Source: Fundidesulfovibrio agrisoli (lineage in GTDB: Bacteria > Desulfobacterota > Desulfovibrionia > Desulfovibrionales > Desulfovibrionaceae). From it: a stretch of 64,000 nucleotides of DNA. The stretch spans positions 62,001 through 126,000 of the forward strand of contig NZ_JAKZKX010000005.1 of the NCBI RefSeq assembly GCF_022808715.1. Reading direction: 5' to 3'. Below are positions 1 to 10,902 of this stretch, piece after piece. The translations under genes and the position numbers were made by a program. Each line of letters opens with the position of its first letter. Position 1 is the stretch's first letter. Under the pieces are notes generated by a model that had not been told where the DNA came from, did not search any database, and was given only the letters and a program-made list of their open reading frames with translations.

Positions 1-329
1 CCGGGGCGCTCGGGATGATGCGCCTTGTACTCTTCCCAGAGCTTGGCCAGGGTCCAGCGTCCGGCCTCGGCATCTCGCGCGGCCCGCTCCGCCTCTCGCC
101 GCCGTGCGTTGGATTCCTCCATGCCTTCCATACGCCGGGCGCGTAGGGCGTTGGCCTTCGCGGGGGTCATGTCGTCCTGGAACTGCCGCCCCGCCTTTTC
201 CTCTACCAGCTTCCCGTCGCGGCGGTAGCGGATGTAATAGATGCGCTCAGGCTTGCCGGTGGCGACCGACTTCGCTTCGATGAAGGTTACGCCGGGGTAC
301 TGCGTCTTGATGCGTTTAGCGGCAGGCAT
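1..329 (-). CDS. Tyrosine-type site-specific integrase, N-terminal part (runs off left edge)
   Basis: The first 109 codons of a phage or island integrase are present; the gene continues beyond position 1, so the catalytic domain is not visible. The product starts MPAAKRIKTQYPGV and has the SAM-like/arm-binding N-terminus usual in integrases (IYYIRYRRDGK near residue 30, then a charged helix and WTLAKLWEEYKAHHP near 95). The ATG at 329-327 has AGGAG about seven bases upstream. The gene lies 174 bp from a tRNA-Glu 3' repeat (503-546), which fits integration into a tRNA gene. The product would catalyse excision and integration of the element to the left. Family call is good; activity cannot be judged from the N-terminus. 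Confidence 0.8.
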   Translation of the reverse strand, partial: MPAAKRIKTQYPGVTFIEAKSVATGKPERIYYIRYRRDGKLVEEKAGRQFQDDMTPAKANALRARRMEGMEESNARRREAERAARDAEAGRWTLAKLWEEYKAHHPERP

Positions 330-370
330 GACAGGCTCCTTTCGGTGTTGCCTGGGAGAGCCGTCAAATT

Positions 371-393
371 TCTTCCCCACACTCTTCCCCACA
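371..393. repeat. Two tandem 11-bp repeats upstream of the integrase
   Basis: TCTTCCCCACA occurs at 371-381 and again at 383-393, a 12-bp period. The repeats lie between the integrase start and the attachment repeat. Arm-type integrase or excisionase sites often look like this, but that role is inferred. Confidence 0.45.
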
Positions 394-502
394 GGCAAGC
401 TGTAAATAGAGGGTAGGGTGGAGAAGTCAAGAGTAAATAAAATCAATGATTATCGTAGATATGACGGCAGTGGAGAAGCGCAGGAAAATGTATGGTTATG
501 GC

Positions 503-546
503 CTTTCACGCCGTTAACAGGGGTTCAAATCCCCTTGGGGACGCCA
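503..546 (+). repeat. tRNA-Glu 3'-end fragment, attachment-site copy 1
   Basis: The 44 bp begin CTTTCACGCCG and end GGGGACGCCA. They match the 3' part of a bacterial tRNA-Glu: anticodon TTC with the 3' anticodon arm, T-arm with GGTTCAAAT, acceptor strand and CCA. The 5' half of a tRNA is absent upstream, so this is not a tRNA gene. The same 44 bp recur at 1862-1905 with one mismatch (position 537 is G, the equivalent 1896 is C). This is the signature of attL/attR formed when an element integrates at a tRNA 3' end. The intact tRNA-Glu is expected left of the window. Confidence 0.85.
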
Positions 547-556
547 AAGAAATCAA

Positions 557-583
557 GGGTCTACGAAAGTAGGCCCTTTTTTC
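557..583 (+). terminator. Rho-independent terminator after att copy 1
   Basis: Stem 557-564 pairs with 569-576 around a GAAA tetraloop, with one G-T pair, followed by six T. It probably derives from a tRNA terminator carried with the duplicated 3' end. Confidence 0.75.
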
Positions 584-615
584 TTGGCCCTGGAAACAGA
601 TTGTGGATACAGATT

Positions 616-810
616 TTAAGCCTGCTGGATCAAAGCCAGTGGGCATTTGTTGTTTTGGCACACAGGGCCGCGTTTCTGAAAAACGTCGTTGAGCACGATA
701 GCGGCCCACCGCAGGTTATGCATGTACTTGGCTGCCGTGGTCGCTGACGTTCGCCGAAGGATAGCCTGCATGTTATCCAGGGGTACCCTAGCCTTATCAA
801 GGAGACTGGC
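616..810 (-). pseudogene. Tyrosine integrase C-terminal relic
   Basis: The reverse-strand frame ending at 616 reads ...LLDKARVPLDNMQAILRR, TSATTAAKYMHNL, then NDVFQKR. This is the end of a tyrosine recombinase: the helix VPLD..QAILxH, the S-x-TT-x-x-Y-x-H box with the nucleophilic tyrosine (AAKYMH), and the charged tail. The usual histidine of the LGH/LRH motif is arginine here. Upstream of about 810 the frame shows no recombinase similarity (no Arg I, no HxxR box), so most of the gene is lost. It sits directly inside att copy 1, with its C-terminal end facing the repeat, where an island integrase usually lies. It is the remains of the recombinase that brought in the TIR gene, and cannot be active alone. 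Confidence 0.65.
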
Positions 811-863
811 GCTCAGATACAGGATGGCGGGCCACGATCGGCACTGCAACTGAAGGTGTAGTG

Positions 864-1634
864 TTAATCCCTCCGACGATCTCTCATTCGTGCAACTAGT
901 GATTGAATGTTTTGATGAAAGTCTCCTTCTGAAAAATCCTCCCATCTCAAGTCGTAGAGCAGCATCTTGATGTGAGCAGGCATGACCGACATTAAATATC
1001 TTGGGTCGACTAGCGTAATCGGAATAATATAATCCATATAATTATTTTTAGCAGCGTACTCTACTGCAACTTCAATCTCTGCGATTGTAGCTGTGGAGAA
1101 GATGGAAGTTTGAGTTAGTAAAAATAAGACGAAACCGCAGTCAAGTGCCTCACGAATCAAGGATGTCATTGATTTGGAAAAGTCAGTTCCAAAATCTAGA
1201 AAACTTTTTAAAATATAGTCGTGCTTTTCGAGCTCTTTAGCGATATTAACGCCAACATCCAGATCATCCCTTGTATGATTAATATAAACAGTGGCACGCT
1301 TGATCAGTCTGTTAATCTTGTCAATTTGATCATGAAGTGGGCCGTTCAGGTCAATGGCTTCATAATACTTCCCAGTAAGTTGTTTTATATAAGAGACTTC
1401 ATTCTGAACCCATTTTGATTTTTGTGCATTCTCACTGTCACACAAAAGAAACCATGAGCGTGATTCAATCTCAAGCTTTATCAATCTGTCAAGCTCTTGG
1501 TCATCATCCATGCATTTAAGAAAGAATAAAAGCGGTCTGTTCCCTTTTTCTTCAAGATAGTTGCGGACTTTCCGGACCTTATTCCAGTCCTTATTAGAGT
1601 GAGACAGAAATATCCAGGCACCGTCTTTTTCCAT
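864..1634 (-). CDS. Tandem TIR-domain protein (candidate NADase/defence effector)
   Basis: This 256-residue protein has two TIR-like domains and little else. Domain 1 (about 5-105) has the opening strand WIFLSHSNKDW (S11-D16) and the W-x-x-x-E helix SKWVQNEV with candidate catalytic E79. Domain 2 (about 113-245) opens VYINHTRDDLD (119-124), has a long DFGTDFSKSMTSLI stretch, and carries candidate glutamates E186/E188 in TIAEIEV. Bacterial TIR domains commonly cleave NAD+ or make cyclic ADP-ribose signals in anti-phage systems. No sensor, transmembrane or SLOG/SAVED domain is visible. The gene is far more AT-rich than its neighbours and lies alone between two tRNA-Glu repeats beside an integrase relic, so it was acquired laterally. 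The start is supported by AGAGGTG upstream. Function is inferred from the family. Confidence 0.8.
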   Translation of the reverse strand: MEKDGAWIFLSHSNKDWNKVRKVRNYLEEKGNRPLLFFLKCMDDDQELDRLIKLEIESRSWFLLCDSENAQKSKWVQNEVSYIKQLTGKYYEAIDLNGPLHDQIDKINRLIKRATVYINHTRDDLDVGVNIAKELEKHDYILKSFLDFGTDFSKSMTSLIREALDCGFVLFLLTQTSIFSTATIAEIEVAVEYAAKNNYMDYIIPITLVDPRYLMSVMPAHIKMLLYDLRWEDFSEGDFHQNIQSLVARMRDRRRD

Positions 1635-1664
1635 GGAGTCACCTCTTCCGCTTCTAACGGTATA

Positions 1665-1693
1665 TATCTACATCTCTGGTCAGTTAAGTGCAA
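1665..1693 (-). promoter_or_regulatory. Putative sigma70 promoter of the tandem-TIR gene
   Basis: Read on the reverse strand, TTGCAC (1693-1688) is followed by exactly 17 bases and TAGATA (1670-1665). The site is about 30 bp upstream of the TIR start codon in AT-rich sequence. Pattern call only. Confidence 0.5.
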
Positions 1694-1861
1694 TTACAGG
1701 CTTTGCAGTCTAATTCTTGAGTAGCTGGTCGGCTATGGCTACTACTTGAGATTGCGTATGGAGACGTGCGTAGGCCGTATATATGGCCCTATGGTCTCTG
1801 TGTCCATGCAATTAATCGGAATCGGTAGCTAATCAAGTGCGAATTGGGTGGGACAACATTT

Positions 1862-1905
1862 CTTTCACGCCGTTAACAGGGGTTCAAATCCCCTTCGGGA
1901 CGCCA
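1862..1905 (+). repeat. tRNA-Glu 3'-end fragment, attachment-site copy 2
   Basis: This 44-bp direct repeat matches 503-546 except for one base in the acceptor strand. As with copy 1, the 5' half of a tRNA-Glu is missing, so it is an att site rather than a gene. Together the copies bound a 1.3-kb segment holding only an integrase relic and the tandem-TIR gene. Confidence 0.85.
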
Positions 1906-1913
1906 CGAAAATC

Positions 1914-1950
1914 AGCGGCTTACGCCACAAGCGTAAGCCGCTTTTTCTTT
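1914..1950 (+). terminator. Rho-independent terminator after att copy 2
   Basis: A perfect 11-bp stem (1914-1924 with 1932-1942), a seven-base loop and a T-rich tail. It is unlike the terminator behind copy 1, so this is probably the original chromosomal terminator of the tRNA-Glu locus. Confidence 0.85.
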
Positions 1951-2091
1951 GCTCCGCATCGCAGTCATGCCTCGGCGCCTGCTTGGCGCGGGCGGTCTCT
2001 TATCACGAAGAAGCCACATGCCGTCGGGGGCCTCGCAGGCGGGCCCCGCCGGAGCCGACCCGCTTCGCCGTGCCGGGAGCGGCCAGGCCGT

Positions 2092-2496
2092 CTACTTCGC
2101 CTTGCGGTAGGTGCCGCCGAAATAACCCGACATGCCGCACTCGCCGCCCTTGGACTCCACGTCCACCACGGCGGCGTCCCCCTTGAAGGAGATGGTGAAC
2201 TTGATGCCGTCGTCCCTGGTGCCGCCCTTGGCCGGGAGGTCGTCGTCCACGCGGCCGCCGCCCTCGTCCATGGGGGTCTCGAAGGTCTCGAAGTCGCACA
2301 TCTGGCCGTTGCTCGTGCTGGTGGTCTTGAACTTGAAGACGTAGCCCGGCCCCATGCGCGAGATCGTCATGGTGCCCTTGTAGCCGCGCTCGTTGTAGAC
2401 GTAGCGCCCGGTCACGTCCCTGGCCTGGCATTCGCCGGCCGGCGACAGGCCCAAGGCCGCCAGGGCCAGGGAGGCGATGAGAAACCCTTTGACCAT
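2092..2496 (-). CDS. Small secreted protein of unknown function
   Basis: The 134-residue product starts MVKGFLIASLALAALGLS and has a clear Sec signal peptide cleaved near residue 24 (ECQA). The mature part is a short, probably beta-rich domain beginning DVTGRYVYNERGYKG, with repeated T/F/K strands and three cysteines that could form a disulfide. The frame stays open further upstream, but the ATG at 2496 has TAGGAG before it and begins exactly at the signal peptide. The pattern recalls small periplasmic 'ligand-binding barrel' proteins, but I do not recognise the family. Confidence 0.7.
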   Translation of the reverse strand: MVKGFLIASLALAALGLSPAGECQARDVTGRYVYNERGYKGTMTISRMGPGYVFKFKTTSTSNGQMCDFETFETPMDEGGGRVDDDLPAKGGTRDDGIKFTISFKGDAAVVDVESKGGECGMSGYFGGTYRKAK

Positions 2497-2714
2497 GCGT
2501 TCGCTCCTAAACGGTCGGTTGCGCGCCCACGGGCGGGGCGCGTGCGGGATCATACGATACGCAACCGGCCGAGTCTGTAAGGGGAATCCCGGGTATGCGG
2601 TCGCGGCCGCAGCATCGCTCCGGGCGGCTTCCGCTTTCGTTTTCTTCCGATCAATCCCGAGGCCGGGCCGCATCGGCTGCGCGCGCCCGAGGGCCGCCCC
2701 CGGGCGCGCTCCCC

Positions 2715-4631
2715 TTATTGAGGCCTTTCGCCGTTGGATTTCATGTGTTCCTGCATGATCCTGCGCACCTCGCGGATGGCCAGCGGGTTCTCGTGCGCGC
2801 CGTGGCCGGACTTCACGATCAGCTCCGTCCGCGCCCCGTCCAGGTGCGAGCTCCAGTAGGGCACCACGCCGTCCGTCCCCCCGGCCACCCCGGCCTTGTC
2901 CTCGTTGCCGATGATGGAGTGGAAGGGCACGGCCACGGGCATGGAGGCCGTGGTGGTGAGCATGGGGTTCTTGGGGGAGAGGCTGTCGATTCCGGTGGGC
3001 AGGCCCTTCAGTTCGACGCCCGCCTTGGGCGTGCCCACGGTGGCCAGCAGCGTGGCCCCGGCCTTGGCCAGGGTCAGGGGCAGGGTCACCAGGGCCCTGC
3101 CGATGCTGCCGATGGTGCCCAGGGCCATCGCCGAGCCCCGGTGCGGGGTGCTGATGAACACCGCCTCAGTGATGAAGGGCAGCGGCTTGTAGAAGAAGGA
3201 CTTGTTCAGCAGCTCGCGCACGTCCGGCGGCAGGTTCAGCTCGGAGGGCTGCTTGGCGGAGAACAGGTTCCAGAGCCGGTCCCCGCTGTCCTGCACCATG
3301 GCCTTGCTCAGCAGCCCGCCCATGCTGTGCCCCACGATGAGCATGTTGTTGAAGGCGGGGTTCCTGCCCTCGGGGTCGTAGGTGCGGCGCACGTGCTCCA
3401 GGGAGTCGCGCAGCAGCGTGGCCGAATAGAACACAGGGTTTCCCGTGGGGTAGGAGAAGTACCAGAACTGGTAGCGCTCCCTGAGCTCCGGGTCGCCCAT
3501 GAGCCCGTTTATCATGGGCAGCCAGGTCATGGGCGAGCTGATGAGCCCGTGCACGAACACCACCGGTATCTTGTCCGGCTGGTAGGGCTGGAGCATGTAC
3601 AGGCCCTGGGCCGCCTTCATGGCTTCGGGGTCCATGAGGCCCTTGATGCCGCCCTCCGGCTTGGCGTGGGCGGCCATCCAGGCCAGGGGCGTGGTGGTGT
3701 CGGACTCCAGGGGCACGGTCTCGGCCCCCACCTGCACGGTGCTGGCGCGCATGGGGTCGTAGAGTTCCAGGCTGCTCCGGTAGACGGCCCCGCCGCCGGG
3801 GTCCGCTCCCGGTTCGGTGTCGATGCGCAGGAAGAGCGTGGCCGCCAGTACCTGGCGGACCTTGGGCAGGAAGCGGTCCTCGGGGCGTTCATCCTTGGGC
3901 GAGCCGTCGCGCACCAGTATGAGCGGCACGCCCATGCCGGGCAGGGAGTAGGTGACGTCCAGCCCGGAGACGGCGAACTCGAAGGCCAGGTGCACGTCGG
4001 AGATGTCCTCGGGGTCGAAGGGCAGCCCGCTGCGCCGCTCCTCGAGCACCAGGGACCCTGCGGCCAGGGGCAGGGCCAGCCCCTTCTCGAAGCGGATGCC
4101 CGCCTTGCGGGCGAACAGCAGGTACCGCGTCAGGGAGCGGTTGTGGAACTCGGCCGCGAGCCGCATGTTGGGGCGCAGGTAGCTTTGCGGCGTGGCGACC
4201 CTGGGGTCGAACAGGAACAGGTAGGCGTAGAGCGCGCAGGAGAGGTCGTAGCGCGCGGCCTTGTCCGGCTGCGCGGCCAGGCTCTTGGCCTGGAGGTGCG
4301 ACAGCTCCACCAGGGCGAACAGCGTGCCCAGGCCCGGGTCGGCGTGGTACTTGGCGTCCAGGCGGGCGATGAGGCCCTCGGGGTCGTTCTCCCATTGGGC
4401 GGCCATGTCGCGCTGCTTGAGGAAGCCCAGGGTGAGCTCGCTGGGCCTGGAGGAGTTGATGGCGCTGCGGTCCAGGGCGTCGAAGCGCTGCGATATGGGG
4501 CTGGGCTTGACCGTGACCCCGGCGCAGCCCGACAGGGCCAACACCAGCAGGAGAAGGGCCAGCACGGTCAGGGCGGCACGGCGTGCCTGGCCGGGGGCGC
4601 CCGCTCCGTCTCGGAAATCGTGGGTGTTCAT
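2715..4631 (-). CDS. Alpha/beta-hydrolase (lipase-like) outer-membrane lipoprotein
   Basis: This protein of about 638 residues has an N-terminal hydrophobic segment ending in a lipobox (LALSGC near residue 38), so it should be lipidated. A long N-terminal region of unknown function precedes an alpha/beta-hydrolase fold: the oxyanion strand VVFVHGLISSP, the nucleophile elbow GHSMGG, and late D and H candidates (GGTDGVV and KSGHGAHENP). This order suits an esterase or lipase acting on periplasmic or outer-membrane acyl substrates. The frame is open for several hundred codons upstream, but the start at 4631 matches the lipoprotein signal. The gene is alone and divergent from the RND adaptor. The substrate is unknown. 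Confidence 0.8.
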   Translation of the reverse strand: MNTHDFRDGAGAPGQARRAALTVLALLLLVLALSGCAGVTVKPSPISQRFDALDRSAINSSRPSELTLGFLKQRDMAAQWENDPEGLIARLDAKYHADPGLGTLFALVELSHLQAKSLAAQPDKAARYDLSCALYAYLFLFDPRVATPQSYLRPNMRLAAEFHNRSLTRYLLFARKAGIRFEKGLALPLAAGSLVLEERRSGLPFDPEDISDVHLAFEFAVSGLDVTYSLPGMGVPLILVRDGSPKDERPEDRFLPKVRQVLAATLFLRIDTEPGADPGGGAVYRSSLELYDPMRASTVQVGAETVPLESDTTTPLAWMAAHAKPEGGIKGLMDPEAMKAAQGLYMLQPYQPDKIPVVFVHGLISSPMTWLPMINGLMGDPELRERYQFWYFSYPTGNPVFYSATLLRDSLEHVRRTYDPEGRNPAFNNMLIVGHSMGGLLSKAMVQDSGDRLWNLFSAKQPSELNLPPDVRELLNKSFFYKPLPFITEAVFISTPHRGSAMALGTIGSIGRALVTLPLTLAKAGATLLATVGTPKAGVELKGLPTGIDSLSPKNPMLTTTASMPVAVPFHSIIGNEDKAGVAGGTDGVVPYWSSHLDGARTELIVKSGHGAHENPLAIREVRRIMQEHMKSNGERPQ

Positions 4632-5024
4632 GCTCCGCCTTGTCGTCAGGTGTTGGGGGGTCGTGGGTGAGCCCTCCCTTTCGTAGGCCAAAGCAAATCC
4701 GGCGTCGAGCGTCGATTGCGCGCCGGGCCAGGCAGGCCGGCTCCCGCCAGGCAGTGGTGCGGCCATGACGGACGGTCGCGATGCCGGATCGGAAAAGGAG
4801 GAGGCCATCTTCCGGCCGACGAGACGTATCTTCCGGCAGCTAAGATGCAAAACAGGCCGCGCGACACGAAAGTAACGGGGTGGATCGCCCGTGCAACACA
4901 AGACATACTTTGGCGGGAGGAATGAACGTCGGTTCGCGCGGGTGATTGGCGCAGCCGCAATATTGGGGTAGGCTTGGCGCAAGAATCCATTCCATACCGG
5001 GGAGACCCGGAAACGGAGCCGCCC
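4632..5024. other. Intergenic region between divergent lipase and RND genes
   Basis: About 390 bp with no credible gene on either strand. A weak sigma70-like pair TTGGCG-N17-TAGGCT sits near 4948-4976 ahead of the RND operon. No clear palindrome was found. Confidence 0.4.
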
Positions 5025-6217
5025 ATGCGCCTTCACCCGCCAACCCTCGGGCCGAGCCTGGCCCTGCTTCTGATCGCCTCGCTCCTGGCCGCCTGCGGCC
5101 ACGAGGCTCCGCCACCGGCCGTGAGGACGGTCACGGCCCGCACCAACGTGCTCAGCGTGGAGGAGGCCGTGGAGTGCCGCTCCTTCCCGGCCCAGGTGGA
5201 GTCGCGCAACAGCGTCACCCTGGCCAGCAAGCTCTCCGGCGCGGTGGTTGAGGTCATGGCCCGCGAGGGCGCGGCCCTCAAGGCGGGCGACCCCATCATG
5301 CGCATCGACGACAAGGACCTGCAAAGCCGCGCCCAGGGCCTGACAGCCTCCGCCGCCCAGGCCGCCTCCGAGCGGGAGGCCCTGGAGGCCCGCGCCGCCC
5401 ACGCCAAGGCCAACCTGGAGCGGCTCACGAAGCTGCTGGCCCAGAAGGTCATCAGCCAGGACGACTACGACAAGGCCAGGACGGAATACCTGGCCCTGGC
5501 CCGCGAGGTCGAGGCAAACGCCGCGCGCGAGAGGACAGTTGCCGCCCAGAAGGAGGAGCTCAAGTCCCTGGGGGCGTACACCCGCATCGCCGCGCCCTTC
5601 GACGGCGTGCTGGCCCGGCGCTACGTGGACCTGGGGGCCTTCGTGAACGCCGGGCAGCCCCTGGCCATGATCGACGACGTGGCCAGCGGCTTCGACCTGG
5701 TGGCCCAGGTGGACGAGAGCCTGCTGCCCGGGCTCAAGCTGGGCCAGCAGATTGTGGGGGCCGTGCCCGCGCTGGGGCCGGAGCCCTTCGCGGCCAAGGT
5801 GAGCGCCGTGGTGGGCCGGGTGGACCCGGCCAGCCGTACTTTCAAGCTCAAGGCGGAGCTGCCCAAGGCCGGCGCGGCCCAGCCCAAGGCGGGCATGTAC
5901 GGGCGGGTGTTCCTGCCGGTGCGGACCTCCAAAAAGCTGCTGCTGCCCCTTGATTGCCTGCGCATGCGCGGGGACCTCCCGGCGGTGTTCGTGGTGGGGC
6001 CATCAGGCACGGCGGAGTTCAGGGTGGTCAAGCCGGGCGGGCGCTTCGTGAAGGTCATGCTGGAGGGCAAGCCCTTCCTCACGGATTCCGAAGCCTTCGA
6101 CGCGCCCGGCGCGCCCGGCTACGTGGAGGTGCTCTCCGGGCTCTCCGGCGGTGAGCGCGTGGTCTGCTCCGCCACGGAGACCCTGCGCCAGGGCGACCGC
6201 ATCGCCGAGGCGGGCCA

Positions 6218-6221
<4 letters not shown>
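5025..6221 (+). CDS. RND efflux periplasmic adaptor (membrane-fusion) lipoprotein
   Basis: The 398-residue product starts MRLHPPTLGPSLALLL and has a lipobox (LLAACG near residue 25), so it is anchored to the inner membrane from outside. The body is a typical HlyD/AcrA adaptor: a split lipoyl domain (SGAVVEVMAREGAALKAG, later YTRIAAPFDGVLARRYVDLG), a coiled-coil hairpin rich in A/E/K between them, then beta-barrel and membrane-proximal domains. It links the RND pump encoded next, which it overlaps by 4 bp (ATGA), to an outer-membrane channel not present here. The start was chosen for GGAG at -10 and the signal peptide. The substrate cannot be told. Confidence 0.88.
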
Positions 6222-9463
<3,242 letters not shown>

Positions 9464-9518
9464 CGCCTGCCCCTGGAACTCCGGCGGTTTGTCACCGCAA
9501 GCTGTGAAAGCGTGACCC

Positions 9519-9548
9519 GTTGGACAATATTGACATAATTGGTATTCC
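9519..9548 (+). promoter_or_regulatory. Possible tunR promoter
   Basis: TTGGAC, a 17-base spacer and TATTCC lie about 20-50 bp before the tunR start in a locally AT-rich stretch. The sequence also contains the related words GGACAATATTG and GACATAATTGG, which could be an operator. Pattern call only. Confidence 0.3.
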
Positions 9549-9566
9549 TGAACACGGAGTGCCGAA

Positions 9567-10772
9567 ATGAAACAGCAGGATCTCGTAGCTGCCCTGGGAA
9601 CCCTCGGTGACCAGGAGCTCAAGGACGTTTTGGATCGGGTGGCCCAGGCCCGCCAGTGTGTTGGGGCGGTGCTGCCGCGCAGCGGCCCCGGCAGCGGTCA
9701 CGGCTGCGGCCCGGACAAGGCCCCGGGGGGCGGGGGCAAAGCCCCGTGCCCGGCCATGGCCTTCGAGGTGCCCGGCGAGGTCAAGCACCTGGATTTCATC
9801 CACCTGCACGACCTCACCGAGGCCTTCCGCCACTGGTACGAGAGCGCCAAGAGCCCGGCGCGCAAACGCGCCCGGGGCCGCATCTGGATGCTCTATCTGC
9901 TCATCCGCTACGGCGCGCTCAAGCTGGGCGAGGCCCTGGCCGTGGACGACCGCGCCGACTTCGACTTCGAGCGCGCCTGCGTCATCATCCGCGGCGACAA
10001 CGACCGCGAGGTGCAACTGCCCCGCGAGATAGCCAACACCCTGGCCAGGCTCCTGGACGACCCCATGAACGCCTCCCTGCGCGGCGAGGTCTTCCGGCTG
10101 GACCAGGGCTTCGTGCGCCGCAAGTTCTACGAGCGCGCCCAGGAGTGCGGCATCCCCAAGGACTACATCAACCCCCGGGTGGTGCGCCACTCGCGGGCAG
10201 TGGAGCTTCTGCGCGGCGGGCTGCCCCTTCAGGTGGTGCAGGCCATCCTGGGCCACCAGAGCATCACGCTCACCGCGCAGTACGTGGCCTTCTCCGACGA
10301 CGACGTCAGCCGAATCGTCAACCACTACATCCTGAAGGAAAGAAAGATGAAAACAAGCGCGCGCAACGCGTTCACCGGCAAGGTCAGCAACATCCGCAAG
10401 GGCCAGATCCTCTTCGAAGTGGAGCTGACCACCCCAAGCGGCCTCAAGGTGGTCTCCACCATCACCCACGACAGCATGGACACCCTCAAGCTGGAGCTGG
10501 GTTCGCCCGTCACGGCCACGGTCAAGGCCCCCTGGGTCATCCTGGTCAAGGACGACATGAAGTTCAAGACCAGCGCCCGCAACAAGTACGCGGGCAAGAT
10601 CGTGAGGATCACCGAAGGCCAGATCGCCGCCGAGGTGGTGGTGGAGCTGCCCGACGGCACCAAGGTCTGCGCCCTGGTCACCGACGAGTCCGTGAAGAGC
10701 CTGGACCTCAAGGTGGGCGACGATATCTGCACCCTGTTCAAGGCCTTTTCCGTCATCCTCAACGCCGAATAG
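9567..10772 (+). CDS. tunR: TunR-type tungstate-responsive regulator (recombinase-like domain + two TOBE domains)
   Basis: The 401-residue protein joins a tyrosine-recombinase-like domain (about 75-258) to two TOBE/Mop oxyanion-binding domains (about 261-327 and 331-401; both open KTSARN). The recombinase core is degenerate. The first catalytic Arg position is K119 (ALKLGE) and the first His of the HxxR box is R204, while R207, H230 and Y239 remain, so it should bind DNA without recombining it. This architecture matches TunR, described in sulfate reducers as a regulator of tungstate/molybdate transport genes. No tup or mod genes are in the window, so targets lie elsewhere, unless the adaptor gene downstream is one. 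GGAG precedes the ATG. Confidence 0.85.
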   Translation: MKQQDLVAALGTLGDQELKDVLDRVAQARQCVGAVLPRSGPGSGHGCGPDKAPGGGGKAPCPAMAFEVPGEVKHLDFIHLHDLTEAFRHWYESAKSPARKRARGRIWMLYLLIRYGALKLGEALAVDDRADFDFERACVIIRGDNDREVQLPREIANTLARLLDDPMNASLRGEVFRLDQGFVRRKFYERAQECGIPKDYINPRVVRHSRAVELLRGGLPLQVVQAILGHQSITLTAQYVAFSDDDVSRIVNHYILKERKMKTSARNAFTGKVSNIRKGQILFEVELTTPSGLKVVSTITHDSMDTLKLELGSPVTATVKAPWVILVKDDMKFKTSARNKYAGKIVRITEGQIAAEVVVELPDGTKVCALVTDESVKSLDLKVGDDICTLFKAFSVILNAE

Positions 10773-10779
10773 GCGCTTC

Positions 10780-10804
10780 GCGGGGCGCGTCAGGCGCGCC
10801 CCGC
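10780..10804 (+). terminator. Hairpin after tunR
   Basis: A perfect 10-bp GC stem (10780-10789 with 10795-10804) and TCAGG loop lie directly after the tunR stop. There is no T-tract, so termination may be weak or Rho-assisted. Confidence 0.45.
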
Positions 10805-10902
10805 GCCCCTTCCCTTGAGGGTTCAGTTTATCCGCATTGTCCTGTAAGAAGCCCCCTGGGCGGCCGCAGCCGGAAGCGCGGCGGCCCCCACGGAGGTTCA
10901 CG

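Noticed and set aside
503-1905. Two tRNA-like sequences as functional tRNA-Glu genes
   Set aside because: Only the 3' half (anticodon arm, T-arm, acceptor, CCA) is present at each; the D-arm and 5' acceptor strand are missing.
2595-4670. Very long open frames antisense to several genes (for example 2595-4670, 7004-9622, 31784-36079, 40796-43972)
   Set aside because: They are shadows of GC-rich codon use opposite well-supported genes, with repetitive G/A/R/H/Q-rich products and no domains.
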